Origin: Saccharum officinarum
Lineage: Eukaryota; Streptophyta; Magnoliopsida; Poales; Poaceae
Reading direction: 5' to 3'
NCBI GenBank assembly: GCA_020631735.1
Contig: CM036225.1
Span: 68,064,662-68,128,661 of the forward strand
Length of the DNA: 64,000 nucleotides
This document shows positions 1 to 12,569 of this stretch, in pieces. Numbering within the stretch: position 1 is the stretch's first letter; the number at the start of each line of letters is the position of its first letter. Both the position numbers and the translations under genes were made by a program. The notes below the pieces were generated by a model, which was not told the origin of the DNA, did no database searches, and saw only the letters and a program-made list of their open reading frames with translations.

Positions 1-3000
1 TGACGCAAGATAGGTGCACGGTTTACGCTGAACATAGCATAGGCTCAGAACTCATTGTGGATGCACCCGATGGATCTCCTTTGTGACTTTGGTCAGGTGG
101 AATCCCATTTCAATCCATTTGGTGATAGCAGAGTCTTAGTGCAAGGTACGTGCACGGTTTGCGCTAAACATACCATAGGCATAGAAATAATTTTGGATGC
201 ACCCAATGGTACTCCTAGGTGACGAGGTTCAAGTGGATGCTCATTTTGGTCTGTTTGGAGATAGTGCTAACCTTGACGCCAGATAGGTGCACAGTTTGCG
301 CTGAACGTACCGTAGGATCAGAAATCATTTTGGACACACCTGATGGATCTCCTATGTGACATTGGTCATGTGGAATCTCGTTTCAATCCATTTGGAGACA
401 GTGGTAGTGTCAGTGCAAGATAGGTGCACGGTTTGCACCAAACATCGCTCAGAAATCGTTTTGGACGCACCCTATGGTCCTCCTAGGTGACGAGGCTCAA
501 GTGGATGCTCGTTTTGATCTATTTGGAGATAGTGCTAACCTTGATGCGAGATTGGTGCACGGTTTGCATCGAACGTACTATAGGCTTAGAAATTGTTTTG
601 GATGCACCCGATGGACCTCCTAGGTGACATTGGTCATGTGGAATCTCGTTTCAATCCATTTGGAGACAGCGGTACTTTCAGAGCAAGATAGGTGCACTGT
701 TTGCACCAAACGTACCATAGGCATAGAAATCATTTTGGACGCACCCGATGGTACTCCTAGGTGACGAGGCTTAAGTGGATGCTCGTCTTGGTATATTTGG
801 AGATAGTGCTAATCTTGACGCAAGATAGGTGCACGGTTTGCGTTGAACGAACCATTGGCTCAAAAATCATTTTGGACGCATCTGATGGTACTCCTAGGTG
901 ATGAGGCTCAATTGGATGCTCGTTTTGGTCTGTTTGGAGATAGTGCTAACCTTGACGCCAGATAGGTGCATGGTTTGCGCCGAACGTACCGTAGGCTTAG
1001 AAATTGTTTTGGATGCACCCGATGGAGCTCCTAGGTGACATTGGTCATGTGGAATCTCGTTTCAATCTATTTAGAGACAGCGGTACTATCAGTGCAAGAT
1101 AGGTGCACTGTTTGCACCAAACGTACCATAGTTATAGAAATCGTTTAGGAAGCACCCGATGGTACTCTTAGGTGACGAGGCTTAAGTGGATGCTCGTTTT
1201 GGTCTGTGTTGGAGATAGTGCTAATCTTGATGCGAGACTGGTGCACGGTTTGCGTCGAACATACCATCGGCTCAGAAATCGTTTTGGACACACCTGATGG
1301 ATCTCCTATGTGACATTGGTCATGTGGAATCTCGTTTCAATCCACTTGGAGACAGTGGTAGTGTCAGTGCAAGATAGGTACACGGTTTGCACCAAACATC
1401 ACTCAGAAATTGTTTTGGACGCACCTGATGGTACTCCTAGGTGACGAGGCTCAAGTGGATGCTCGTTTTGGTCTGTTTCGAGATACTGCTAACCTTGATA
1501 CAAGATTGGTGCACGGTTTGCATCCAACGTACCATAGGCTCGGAAATCATTTTGGACGCGCTCGATGGTACTCCTAGGTGACGAGGCTCAGGTGGATGCT
1601 CATTTTGGTGTGCTCAGAAATCATTGTGGATGCACCCGATGGATCTCCTTTGTGACTTTGGTCAGGTGGAATCACATTTCAATCCATTTGGTGATAGCAG
1701 AGTCTTAGTGCAAGGTACGTGCACGGTTTGCGCTAAACGTACCATAGGCATAGAAATCATTTTGGATGCACCCAATGGTACTCCTAGGTGATGAGGCTCA
1801 AGTGGATGCTCATTTTGGTCTGTTTGGAGATAGTGCTAACCTTGACGCAAGATAGATGTTCGGTTTACGTCGAACGTACCATAGGCTCAAAAATCGTTTT
1901 GGACGCACCAATGGTACTCCTAGGTGACGAGGCACACATGGATGCTGGTTTTGGTCTGTTTGGACATATAGCTAATCTTGACACAAGATAGTTGCACGGT
2001 TTGCGCCGAACGTAACATAGGCTCATATATCATTTTGGACGCACGCGATGGATCTCCGCGGTGACATTGGTCATGTGTAATCTCGTTTCAATCTATTTGG
2101 AGACACTATTAGAGTCAGTGCAAGATAGGTGCACGGTTTGCGCCAAACATAGATAAGAAACCATTTTGGGAAGCACCCGATGGTACTTCTAGGTGATGAG
2201 GCTCAAGTGGTTACTTGTTTCAGTCTATTTGGAGATAGTGCTAATCTTGACGCAAGATAGTTGCACGGTTTACGCCGAACGTACCACAAGCTCGAACATC
2301 GTTTCAGACACACCCGATGGTACTCCTAGGTGAGGAGGCTCGAGTGGATGCTCTTTTTGGTCTGTTTGGGGATAGTGCTAATCTTGACGCAAGATCTGCA
2401 CGGTTTGCGCCGAACGTAACATATGGTCAGAAATCATTTTGGACGCACCCGATAAATCTCCTATGTGACATTGGTCATGTGGAATCTCGTTTCAATCTAT
2501 TTGGAGACAGTGGTAGTATCAGTGCAAGATAGGTGCTCCTAGGTTTGCGCCAAACATACCATAGGCACATAAATCGTTTTGGACGCACACGGTGGTACTC
2601 CTAGGTGACGTGGCCCAAGTAGATGCTAGTTTTGGTATATTTGGAGATAGTGCTAATCTTGACGCAACATAGGTGCACGGTTTGCGTTGAACGAACCATG
2701 GGCTCAAAAATCATTTTGGACGCATCTGATGGTACTCCTAGGTGACGAGGCTCAATTGGATGCTCGTTTTGTTCTGTTTGGAGATAGTGCTAACCTTGAC
2801 ACCAGATAGGTGCACGGTTTGCGCCGAACGTACCGTAGGCTTAGAAATTGTTTTGGATGCACCTAATGGACCTCCTAGGTGAAATTGGTCATGTGGAATC
2901 TTGTTTCAATCTATTTGGAGACAACGGTACTGTCAGTGCAAGATTGGTGCACTGTTTGCACCAAACGTACCATAGGCATAGAAATCATTTTGGACGCACA

Positions 3001-4578
3001 CGGTGGTACTCCTAGGTGACGTGGGCCAACTGGATGCTCATTTTGGTATATTTGGAGATAGTGCTAATCTTGACGCAACATAGGTGCACGGTTTGTGTTG
3101 AACGAACCATAGGCTCAAAAATTATTTTGGACGCATCTGATGGTACTCCTAGGTGACGAGGCTCAATTGGATGCTCATTTTGGTCTGTTTGGAGATAGTG
3201 CTAACCTTAACGCCAGATAGGTGCACGGTTTGCACCGAACGTACCGTAGGATCAGAAATTGTTTTGGATGCACCTGATGGACCTCCTATGTGACATTGGT
3301 CATGTGGAATATCGTTTCAATCCATTAGGAGACAGTGGTAGTGTCAGTGCAAGATAGGTGCACGGTTTGCACCAAACATCGCTCAGAAATCGTTTTGGAC
3401 GCACCCGATGGTCCTCCTAGGTGATGAGGCTCAAGTGGATGCTCGTTTTGGTCTGTTTAGAGATAGTGCTAACCTTGATGCGAGATTGGTGCATGGTTTG
3501 CGTCGAACGTACCGTAGGCTTGGAAATTATTTTGGATGCACCCGATGGACCTCCTAGGTGACATTGGTCATGTGGAATCTTGTTTCAATCCATTTGGAGA
3601 CAGCGGTACTGTTAGTGCAAGATAGGTGCACTGTTTGCACCAAACGTACCATAGGGATAGAAATCATTTTGGACGCACCCGATGGTACTCCTAGGTGACG
3701 AGGCTTAAGTGGATGCTCGTCTTGGTATATTTGGAGATAGTGCTAATCTTGACGCAATATAGGTGCACGGTTTGCGTTGAACGAACCATTGGCTCAAAAA
3801 TCATTTTGGACGCATCTGATGGTATTCCTAGGTGATGAGGCTCAATTGGATGCTCGTTTTGGTCTGTTTGGAGATATTGCTAACCTTGATGCCAGATAGG
3901 TGCATGGTTTGCGCCGAACGTACCGTAGGCTTAGAAATTGTTTTGGATGCACCCGATGGACCTCCTAGGTGACATTGGTCATGTGGAATCTCGTTTCAAT
4001 CCATTTGGAGACAGCGGTACTGTCAGTGCAAGATAGGTGCACTGTTTGCACCAAACGTACAATAGTTATAGAAATCGTTTAGGAAGCACCCGATGGCACT
4101 CCTAGGTGACGAGGCTTAAGTGGATGCTCGTTTTGGTCTGTTTGGAGATAGTGCTAATCTTGATGCGAGATTGGTGCACGGTTTGCGTCGAACGTACCTT
4201 CGGCTCAGAAATCGTTTTGGACACACCTGATGGATCTCCTATGTGACATTGGTCATGTGGAATCTCGTTTCAATCCATTTGGAGACAGTGGTAGTGTCAG
4301 TGCAAGATAGGTGCACGGTTTGCACCAAACATCGCTCAGAAATTATTTTGGACGCACCTGATGGTACTCGTAGGTGACGAGGCTCAAGTGGATGCTCATT
4401 TTGGTCTGTTTTGAGATAGTGCTAATCTTGATGCAAGATTGGTGCACGGTTTGCGTCCAACGTACCATAGGCTCGAAAATCGTTTTGGACGCGCTCGATG
4501 GTACTCCTAGGTGATGAGGCTCAAGTGGATGCTCATTTTGGTCTGTTTAGACATAGCGCTAACCTTGACGCAAGATAG

Positions 4579-6892
4579 GTGCACGATTTGCGCTGAACAT
4601 AGCATAGGCTCAGAAATCATTGTGGATGCACCCGATGGATCTCCTTTGTGACTTTGGTCAGGTGGAATCCCATTTCAATCCATTTGGTGATAGCAGAGTC
4701 TTAGTGCAAGGTACGTGCACGGTTTGCGCTAAACGTACCATAGGCACAGAAATCATTTTGGATGCACCCAATGGTACTCCTAGGTGACGAGGCTCAAGTG
4801 GATGCTCATTTTGGTCTGTTTGGAGATAGTGTTAATCTTGACGCAAGATAGGTGCACTGTTTGCGTCGAACGTACCATAGGCTCAAAAATCATTTTGGAC
4901 GCACCAATGGTACTCCTAGGTGATGAGGCACACATGGATGTTGGTTTTGGTCTGTTTGGACATAGAGCTAATCTTGACACAAGATAGTTGCACGGTTTGC
5001 GCCGAACGTAACATAGGCTCAGAAATCGTTTTGGACGCACCCGATGGTCCTCCTAGGTGACGAGGCTCAATTGGATGCTCGTTTTGGTCTGTTTGGAGAT
5101 AGTGCTAACCTTGACGCCAGATAGGTGCACGGTTTGCGCCGAACGTACCGTAGGCTTAGAAATTGTTTTGGTTGCACCTGATGGACCTCCTAGGTGAAAT
5201 TGGTTGTGTGGAATCTCGTTTCAATCCATTTGGAGACAGCGGTACTGTCAGTGCAAGATAGGTGCACTGTTTGCACCAAACGTACCATAGGCATAGAAAT
5301 CATTTTGGACGCACTCGATGGTACTCCTAGGTGATGAGGCTTAAGTGGATGCTCGTTTTGGTCTGTTTGGAGATAGTGCTAATCTTGATGCGAGATTGGT
5401 GCACGGTTTGCGTTGAACGTCCCATAGGCTCAGAAATCATTTTGGACGCATCCGATGGTACTCCTAGGTGACAAGGCTCAATTGGATGCTCGTTTTGGTC
5501 TGTTTGGAGATAGTGCTAACCTTGACGCCAGATAGGTGCACGGTTTGCACCGAACGTACTGTAGGATCAGAAATCGTTTTGGACACACCTGATGGATCTC
5601 CTATGTGACATTGGTCATGTGGAATATCGTTTCAATCTATTAGGAGACAGTAGTAGTGTCAGTGCAAGATAGGTGCACGGTTTGCACCAAACATCGCTCA
5701 GAAATCGTTTTGGACGCACCCGATGGTCCTCCTGGTGATGAGGCTCAAGTGGATGCTCGTTTTGGTCTGTTTGGAGATAGTGCTAACCTTGATGCGAGAT
5801 TGGTGCATGGTTTGCGTCGAACGTACTGTAGGCTTAGAAATTGTTTTGGATGCACCCGATGGACCTCCTAGGTGACATTTGTCATGTGGAATCTCGTTTC
5901 AATCCATTTGGAGACAGCAGTACTGTCAGTGCAAGATAGGTGCACTGTTTGCACCAAACGTACCATAGGCATAGAAATCGTTTTCGACGCACCCGATGGT
6001 ACTCCTAGGTGACGAGGCTTAAGTGGATGCTCGTCTTGGTATATTTGGAGATAGTGCTAATCTTGACGCAATATAGGTGCACGGTTTGCGTTGAACGAAC
6101 CATTGGCTCAAAAATCATTTTGGACGCATCTGATGGTATTCCTAGGTGATGAGGCTCAATTGGATGCTCGTTTTGGTCTGTTTGGAGATAGTGCTAACCT
6201 TGACGCCAGATAGGTGCATGGTTTGCGCCGAACGTACCGTAGGCTTAGAAATTGTTTTGGACGCACCCGATGGACCTCCTAGGTGACATTGGTTATGTGG
6301 AATCTCGTTTCAATCCATTTGGAGACAGCGGTGCTGTCAGTGCAAGATAGGTGCACTGTTTGCAACAAACGTACCATAGTTATAGAAATCGTTTAGGAAG
6401 CACCTGATGGTACTCCTAGGTGACGAGGCTTAAGTGGATGCTCGTTTTGGTCTGTTTGGAGATAGTGCTAATCTTGATGCGAGATTGGTGCACGGTTTGC
6501 GTCGAACGTACCTTCGGCTCAAAAATCGTTTTGAACACACCTGATGGATCTCCTATGTGACATTGGTCATGTGGAATCTCGTTTCAGTCCATTTGGAGAC
6601 AGTGGTAGTGTCAGTGCAAGATAGGTGCACGGTTTGGACCAAACATCGCTCAGAAATTATTTTGGACGCACCTGATGGTACTCGTAGGTAACGAGGCTCA
6701 AGTCGATGCTCGTTTTGGTCTGTTTCGAGATAGTGCTAATCTTGATGCAAGATTGGTGCACTGTTTGCGTCCAACGTACCGTAGGCTCGGAAATCATTTT
6801 GGACGCGCTCGATGGTACTCCTAGGTGACGAGGCTCAAGTGGATGCTCATTTTGGTCTGTTTAGACATAGCGCTAACCTTGACGCAAGATAG
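4579..6892. repeat. Higher-order repeat unit of 17 satellite monomers (copy 1)
   Basis: I located 17 monomer starts from 4579 to 6756, the next unit beginning at 6893. The unit opens with a distinctive monomer (GAACATAGCATAGG, then TGACTTTGGTCAGGTGG and GTGATAGCAGAGTCTTAGTG). The third monomer holds the other landmark, GGCACACATGG, at 4927. Two monomers are 130-131 bp, which explains a unit of 2314 bp rather than 17 x 137 = 2329. Confidence 0.8.
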
Positions 6893-9209
6893 GTGCACGG
6901 TTTGCGCTGAACATAGCATAGGCTCAGAAAATCATTGTGGATGCACCCGATAGATCTCCTTTGTGACTTTGGTCAGATGGAATCCCATTTCAATCCATTT
7001 GGTGATAGCAGAGTCTTAGTGCAAGGTACGTGCACAGTTAGCGCTAAACGTACCATAGGCACAGAAATCATTTTGGATGCACCCAATGGTACTCCTAGGT
7101 GACGAGGCTCAAGTGGATGCTCGTTTTGGTCTGTGTTGGAGATAGTGCTAACCTTGACGCAAGATAGATGCTCGGTTTGCCTCGAACGTACCATAGGCTC
7201 AAAAATCATTTTGGACGCACCAATGGTACTCCAAGGTGATGATGCACACATGAATGCTGGTTTTGGTCTGTTTGGACATAGAGCTAATATTAACACAAGA
7301 TACTTGCACGGTTTGCGCCGAACGTTACATAGGCTCAGAAATCGTTTTGGACGCACCCGATGGTCCTCCTAGGTGACGAGGCTCAATTGGATGCTCGTTT
7401 TGGTCTGTTTGGAGATAGTGCTAACCTTGACGCCAGATAGGTGCACGGTTTGCGCTGAACGTACCGTAGGCTTAGAAATTGTTTTGGTTGCACCTGATGG
7501 ACCTCCTAGGTGAAATTGGTCATGTGGAATCTCGTTTCAATCCATTTGGAGACACCGGTACTGTCAGTGCAAGATAGGTGCACTGTTTGCACTAAACGTA
7601 CCATAGGCATAGAAATCATTTTGGACGCACTCGATGGTACTCCTAGGTGATGAGGCTTAAGTGGATGCTCGTTTTGGTCTGTTTGGAGATAGTGCTAATC
7701 TTGATGCGAGATTGGTGCACGGTTTGCGTTGAACGTACCATAGGCTCAGAAAATCATTTTGGACGCATCCGATGGTACTCCTAGGTGACAAGGCTCAATT
7801 GGATGCTCGTTTTGGTCTGTTTGGAGATAGTGTTAACCTTGACGCCAGATAGGTGCACGGTTTGCACCGAACGCACCGTAGGATCAGAATCGTTTTGGAC
7901 ACACCTGATGGATCTCCTATGTGACATTGGTCATGTGGAATATCGTTTCAATCCATTTGGAGACAGTGGTAGTTTCAGTGCAAGATAGGTGCACGGTTTG
8001 CACCAAACATCGCTCAGAAATCGTTTTGGACGCACCCTATGGTCCTCCTAGGTGATGAGGCTCAAGTGGATGCTCGTTTTGGTCTGTTTGGAGATAGTGC
8101 TAACCTTGATGCGAGATTGGTGCATGGTTTGCGTCGAACGTACCATAGGCTTAGAAATTGTTTTGGATGCATCCGATGGACCTCCTAGGTGACATTGGTC
8201 ATGTGAAATCTCGTTTCAATCCATTTGGAGACATCGGTACTGTCAGTGCAAGATAGGTGCACTGTTTGCACCAAACGTACCATAGGCATAGAAATCGTTT
8301 TGGACGCACCCGATGGTACTCCTAGGTGACGAGGCTTAAGTGGATGCTCATCTTGGTATATTTGGAGATAGTGCTAATCTTGACGCAATATAGGTGTACG
8401 GTTTGCATTGAACGAACCATTGGCTCAAAAATCATTTTGGACGCATCTAATGGTATTCCTAGGTGATGAGGCTCAATTGAATGCTCGTTTTGGTCTGTTT
8501 GGAGATAGTGCTAACCTTGACGCCAGATAGGTGCATGGTTTGCGCCGAACGTACCGTAGGCTTAGAAATTGTTTTGGATGCACCCGATGGACCTCCTAGG
8601 TGACATTGGTCATGTGGAATCTCGTTTCAATCCATTTGGAGACAGCGGTACTATCAGTGCAAGATAGGTGCACTGTTTGCACCAAACGTACCATAGTTAT
8701 AGAAATCGTTTAGGAAGCACCCGATGGTACTCCTAGGTGACGAGGCTTAAGTGGATGCTCGTTTTGGTCTGTTTGGAGATAGTGCTAATCTTGATGCGAG
8801 ATTGGTGCACGGTTTGCGTCGAACGTACCTTTGGCTTAGAAATCGTTTTGGACACTCCTGATGGATCTCCTATGTGACATTGGTCATGTGGAATCTCGTT
8901 TCAATCCATTTGGAGACAGTGGTAGTGTCAGTGCAAGATAGGTGCACAATTTGCACCAAACATTGCTCAGAAATTGTTTTAGACGCACCTGATGGTACTC
9001 CTAGGTGACGAGGCTCAAGTGGATGCTCGTTTTGGTCTGTTTCGAGATAGGGCTAATCTTGATGCAAGATTGGTGCACGGTTTGCGTCCAACGGTACATA
9101 GGCTCGGAAATCATTTTGGACGCGCTCGATGGTACTCCTAGGTGACGAGGCTCAAGTGGATGCTCATTTTGGTCTGTTTAGACATAGCGCTAACCTTGAC
9201 GCAAGATAG
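6893..9209. repeat. Higher-order repeat unit of 17 satellite monomers (copy 2)
   Basis: The same order of monomer variants as in 4579-6892 recurs 2314-2317 bp later. The opening monomer is at 6893 then 9210; a GGTTGCACCTGATGG variant at 5170 recurs at 7486; the GGCACACATGG landmark at 4927 recurs at about 7242. A third unit begins at 9210 but is altered by a 29-bp deletion near 9269 and by the later duplication at 10046-12569. An earlier degraded relative is seen at 1600-4578 (landmarks at 1931 and 2863). Confidence 0.78.
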
Positions 9210-10045
9210 GTGCACGGTTTGCGCTGAACATAGCATAGGCTCAGAAATCATTGTGGATGCACCCGATGAATCCCATTTCGATCCATTTGGTGATAGCAGA
9301 GTCTTAGTGCAAGGTACGTGCACGGTTTGCGCTAAACGTACCATAGGCACAGAAATCATTTTGGATGCACCCAATGGTACTCCTAGGTGACAAGGCTCAA
9401 GTGGATGCTCATTTTGGTCTGTTTGGAGATAGTGCTAACCTTGACGCAAGATAGATGCTCGGTTTGCGTCGAACGTACCATAGGCTCAAAAATCATTTTG
9501 GACGCACCAATGGTACTCCTAGGTGATGAGGCACACATGGATGCTGGTTTTGGTCTGTTTGGACATAGAGCTAATCTTGACACAAGATAGTTGCACGGTT
9601 TGCGCCGAACGTAACATAGGCTCAGAAATCGTTTTGGACGCACCCGATGGTCCTCCTAGGTGACGAGGCTCAATTGGAGGCTCGTTTTGGTCTGTTTGGA
9701 GATAGTGTTAACCTTGACGCCAGATAGGTGCACGGTTTGCGCCGAACGTACCGTAGGATTAGAAATTGTTTTGGATGCACCTGATGGACCTCCTAGGTGA
9801 AATTGGTCATGTGGAATCTCGTTTCAATCCATTTGGAGACAGCGGTACTGTCAGTGCAAGATAGGTGCACTGTTTGCTCGTTTTGGACGCACTCGATGGT
9901 ACTCCTAGGTGACGAGGCTTAAGTGGATGCTCATTTTGGTCTGTTTAGAGATAGTGCTAATCTTGATGCGAGATTGGTGCACGGTTTGCGTTGAACGTAC
10001 CATAGGCTCAGAAATCATTTTGGACGCATCCGATGGTACTCCTAG

Positions 10046-12569
10046 GTGACAAGGCTCAATTGGATGCTCGTTTTGGTCTGTTTGGAGATAGTGCTAACCT
10101 TGACGCTAGATAGGTGCACGGTTTGCACCGAACGTACCGTAGGATCAGAAATCGTTTTGGACACACCTGATGGATCTCCTATGTGACATTGGTCATGTGG
10201 AATATCGTTTCAATCCATTTGGAGACAGTGGTAGTGTCAGTGCAAGATAGGTGCACGGTTTGCACCAAACATCGCTCAGAAATCGTTTTGGACGCACCCG
10301 ATGGTCCTCCTAGGTGACGAGGCTCAAGTGGATGCTCGTTTTGGTCTGTTTGGAGATAGTGCTAACCTTGATGCGAGATTGGTGCATGGTTTGCGTCGAA
10401 CGTACCGTAGGCTTAGAAATTATTTTGGATGCACCCGATGGACCTCCTAGGTGACATTGGTCATGTGGAATCTCGTTTCAATCCATTTGGAGACAGCGGT
10501 ACTGTCAGTGCAAGATAGGTGCACTGTTTGCACCAAACGTACCATAGGCATAGAAATCGTTTTGGACGCACCCGATGGTACTCCTAGGTGACGAGGCTTA
10601 AGTGGATGCTCGTCTTGGTATATTTGGAGATAGTGCTAATCTTGACGCAATATAGGTGCACGGTTTGCATTGAACGAACCATTGGCTCAAAAATCATTTT
10701 GGACGCATCTGATGGTATTCCTAGGTGATGAGGCTCAATTGGATGCTCGTTTTGGTCTGTTTGGAGATAGTGCTAACCTTGACGCCAGATAGGTGCATGG
10801 TTTGCGCCGAACGTACCGTAGGCTTAGAAATTGTTTTGGATGCACCCGATGGACCTCCTAGGTGACATTGGTCGTTTTGGACGCACTCGATGGTACTCCT
10901 AGGTGACGAGGCTTAAGTGGATGCTCGTTTTGGTCTGTTTGGAGATAGTGCTAATCTTAATGCGAGATTGGTGCACGGTTTGCGTTGAACGTACCATAGG
11001 CTCAGAAATTATTTTGGACGCATCCGATGGTACTCGTAGGTGACGAGGCTCAATTGGATGCTCGTTTTGGTCTATTTGGAGATAGTGCTAACCTTGACGC
11101 CAGATAGGTGCACGGTTTGCACCGAACGTACCATAGGATCAGAAATCGTTTTGGACACACCTGATGGATCTCCTATGTGACATTGGTCATGTCGAATATC
11201 GTTTCAATCCATTTGGAGACAGTGGTAGTTTCAGTGCAAGATAGGTGCACGGTTTGCACCAAACATCGCTCAGAAATCATTTTGGACGCACCCGATGGTC
11301 CTCCTAGGTGACAAGGCTCAATTGGATGCTCGTTTTGGTCTGTTTGGAGATAGTGCTAACCTTGACGCTAGATAGGTGCACGGTTTGCACCGAACGTACC
11401 GTAGGATCAGAAATCGTTTTGGACACACCTGATGGATCTCCTATGTGACATTGGTCATGTGGAATATCGTTTCAATCCATTTGGAGACAGTGGTAGTGTC
11501 AGTGCAAGATAGGTGCACGGTTTGCACCAAACATCGCTCAGAAATCGTTTTGGACGCACCCGATGGTCCTCCTAGGTGACGAGGCTCAAGTGGATGCTCG
11601 TTTTGGTCTGTTTGGAGATAGTGCTAACCTTGATGCGAGATTGGTGCATGGTTTGCGTCGAACGTACCGTAGGCTTAGAAATTATTTTGGATGCACCCGA
11701 TGGACCTCCTAGGTGACATTGGTCATGTGGAATCTCGTTTCAATCCATTTGGAGACAGCGGTACTGTCAGTGCAAGATAGGTGCACTGTTTGCACCAAAC
11801 GTACCATAGGCATAGAAATCGTTTTGGACGCACCCGATGGTACTCCTAGGTGACGAGGCTTAAGTGGATGCTCGTCTTGGTATATTTGGAGATAGTGCTA
11901 ATCTTGACGCAATATAGGTGCACGGTTTGCATTGAACGAACCATTGGCTCAAAAATCATTTTGGACGCATCTGATGGTATTCCTAGGTGATGAGGCTCAA
12001 TTGGATGCTCGTTTTGGTCTGTTTGGAGATAGTGCTAACCTTGACGCCAGATAGGTGCATGGTTTGCGCCGAACCTACCGTAGGCTTAGAAATTGTTTTG
12101 GATGCACCCGATGGACCTCCTAGGTGACATTGGTCGTTTTGGACGCACTCGATGGTACTCCTAGGTGACGAGGCTTAAGTGGATGCTCGTTTTGGTCTGT
12201 TTGGAGATAGTGCTAATCTTAATGCGAGATTGGTGCACGGTTTGCGTTGAACGTACCATAGGCTTAGAAATTATTTTGGACGCATCCGATGGTACTCCTA
12301 GGTGACGAGGCTCAATTGGATGCTCGTTTTGGTCTATTTGGAGATAGTGCTAACCTTGACGCCAGATAGGTGCACGGTTTGCACCGAACGTACCATAGGA
12401 TCAGAAATCGTTTTGGACACACCTGATGGATCTCCTATGTGACATTGGTCATGTTGAATATCGTTTCAATCCATTTGGAGACAGTGGTAGTTTCAGTGCA
12501 AGATAGGTGCACGGTTTGCACCAAACATCGCTCAGAAATCATTTTGGACGCACCCGATGGTCCTCCTAG
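10046..12569. repeat. Recent 1262-bp tandem duplication inside the satellite array
   Basis: Segment 10046-11307 is repeated as 11308-12569. Both begin with the rare GTGACAAGGCTCAATTGG variant. Both contain the same abnormal monomer fusion (ACATTGGTCGTTTTGG, at about 10865 and 12127) and the rare CTAATCTTAATGCG variant (10951 and 12213). Every landmark pair is offset by exactly 1262 bp, and I noticed only about four base differences between the copies. A further relative of the second half follows near 12830-13240. Confidence 0.85.
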
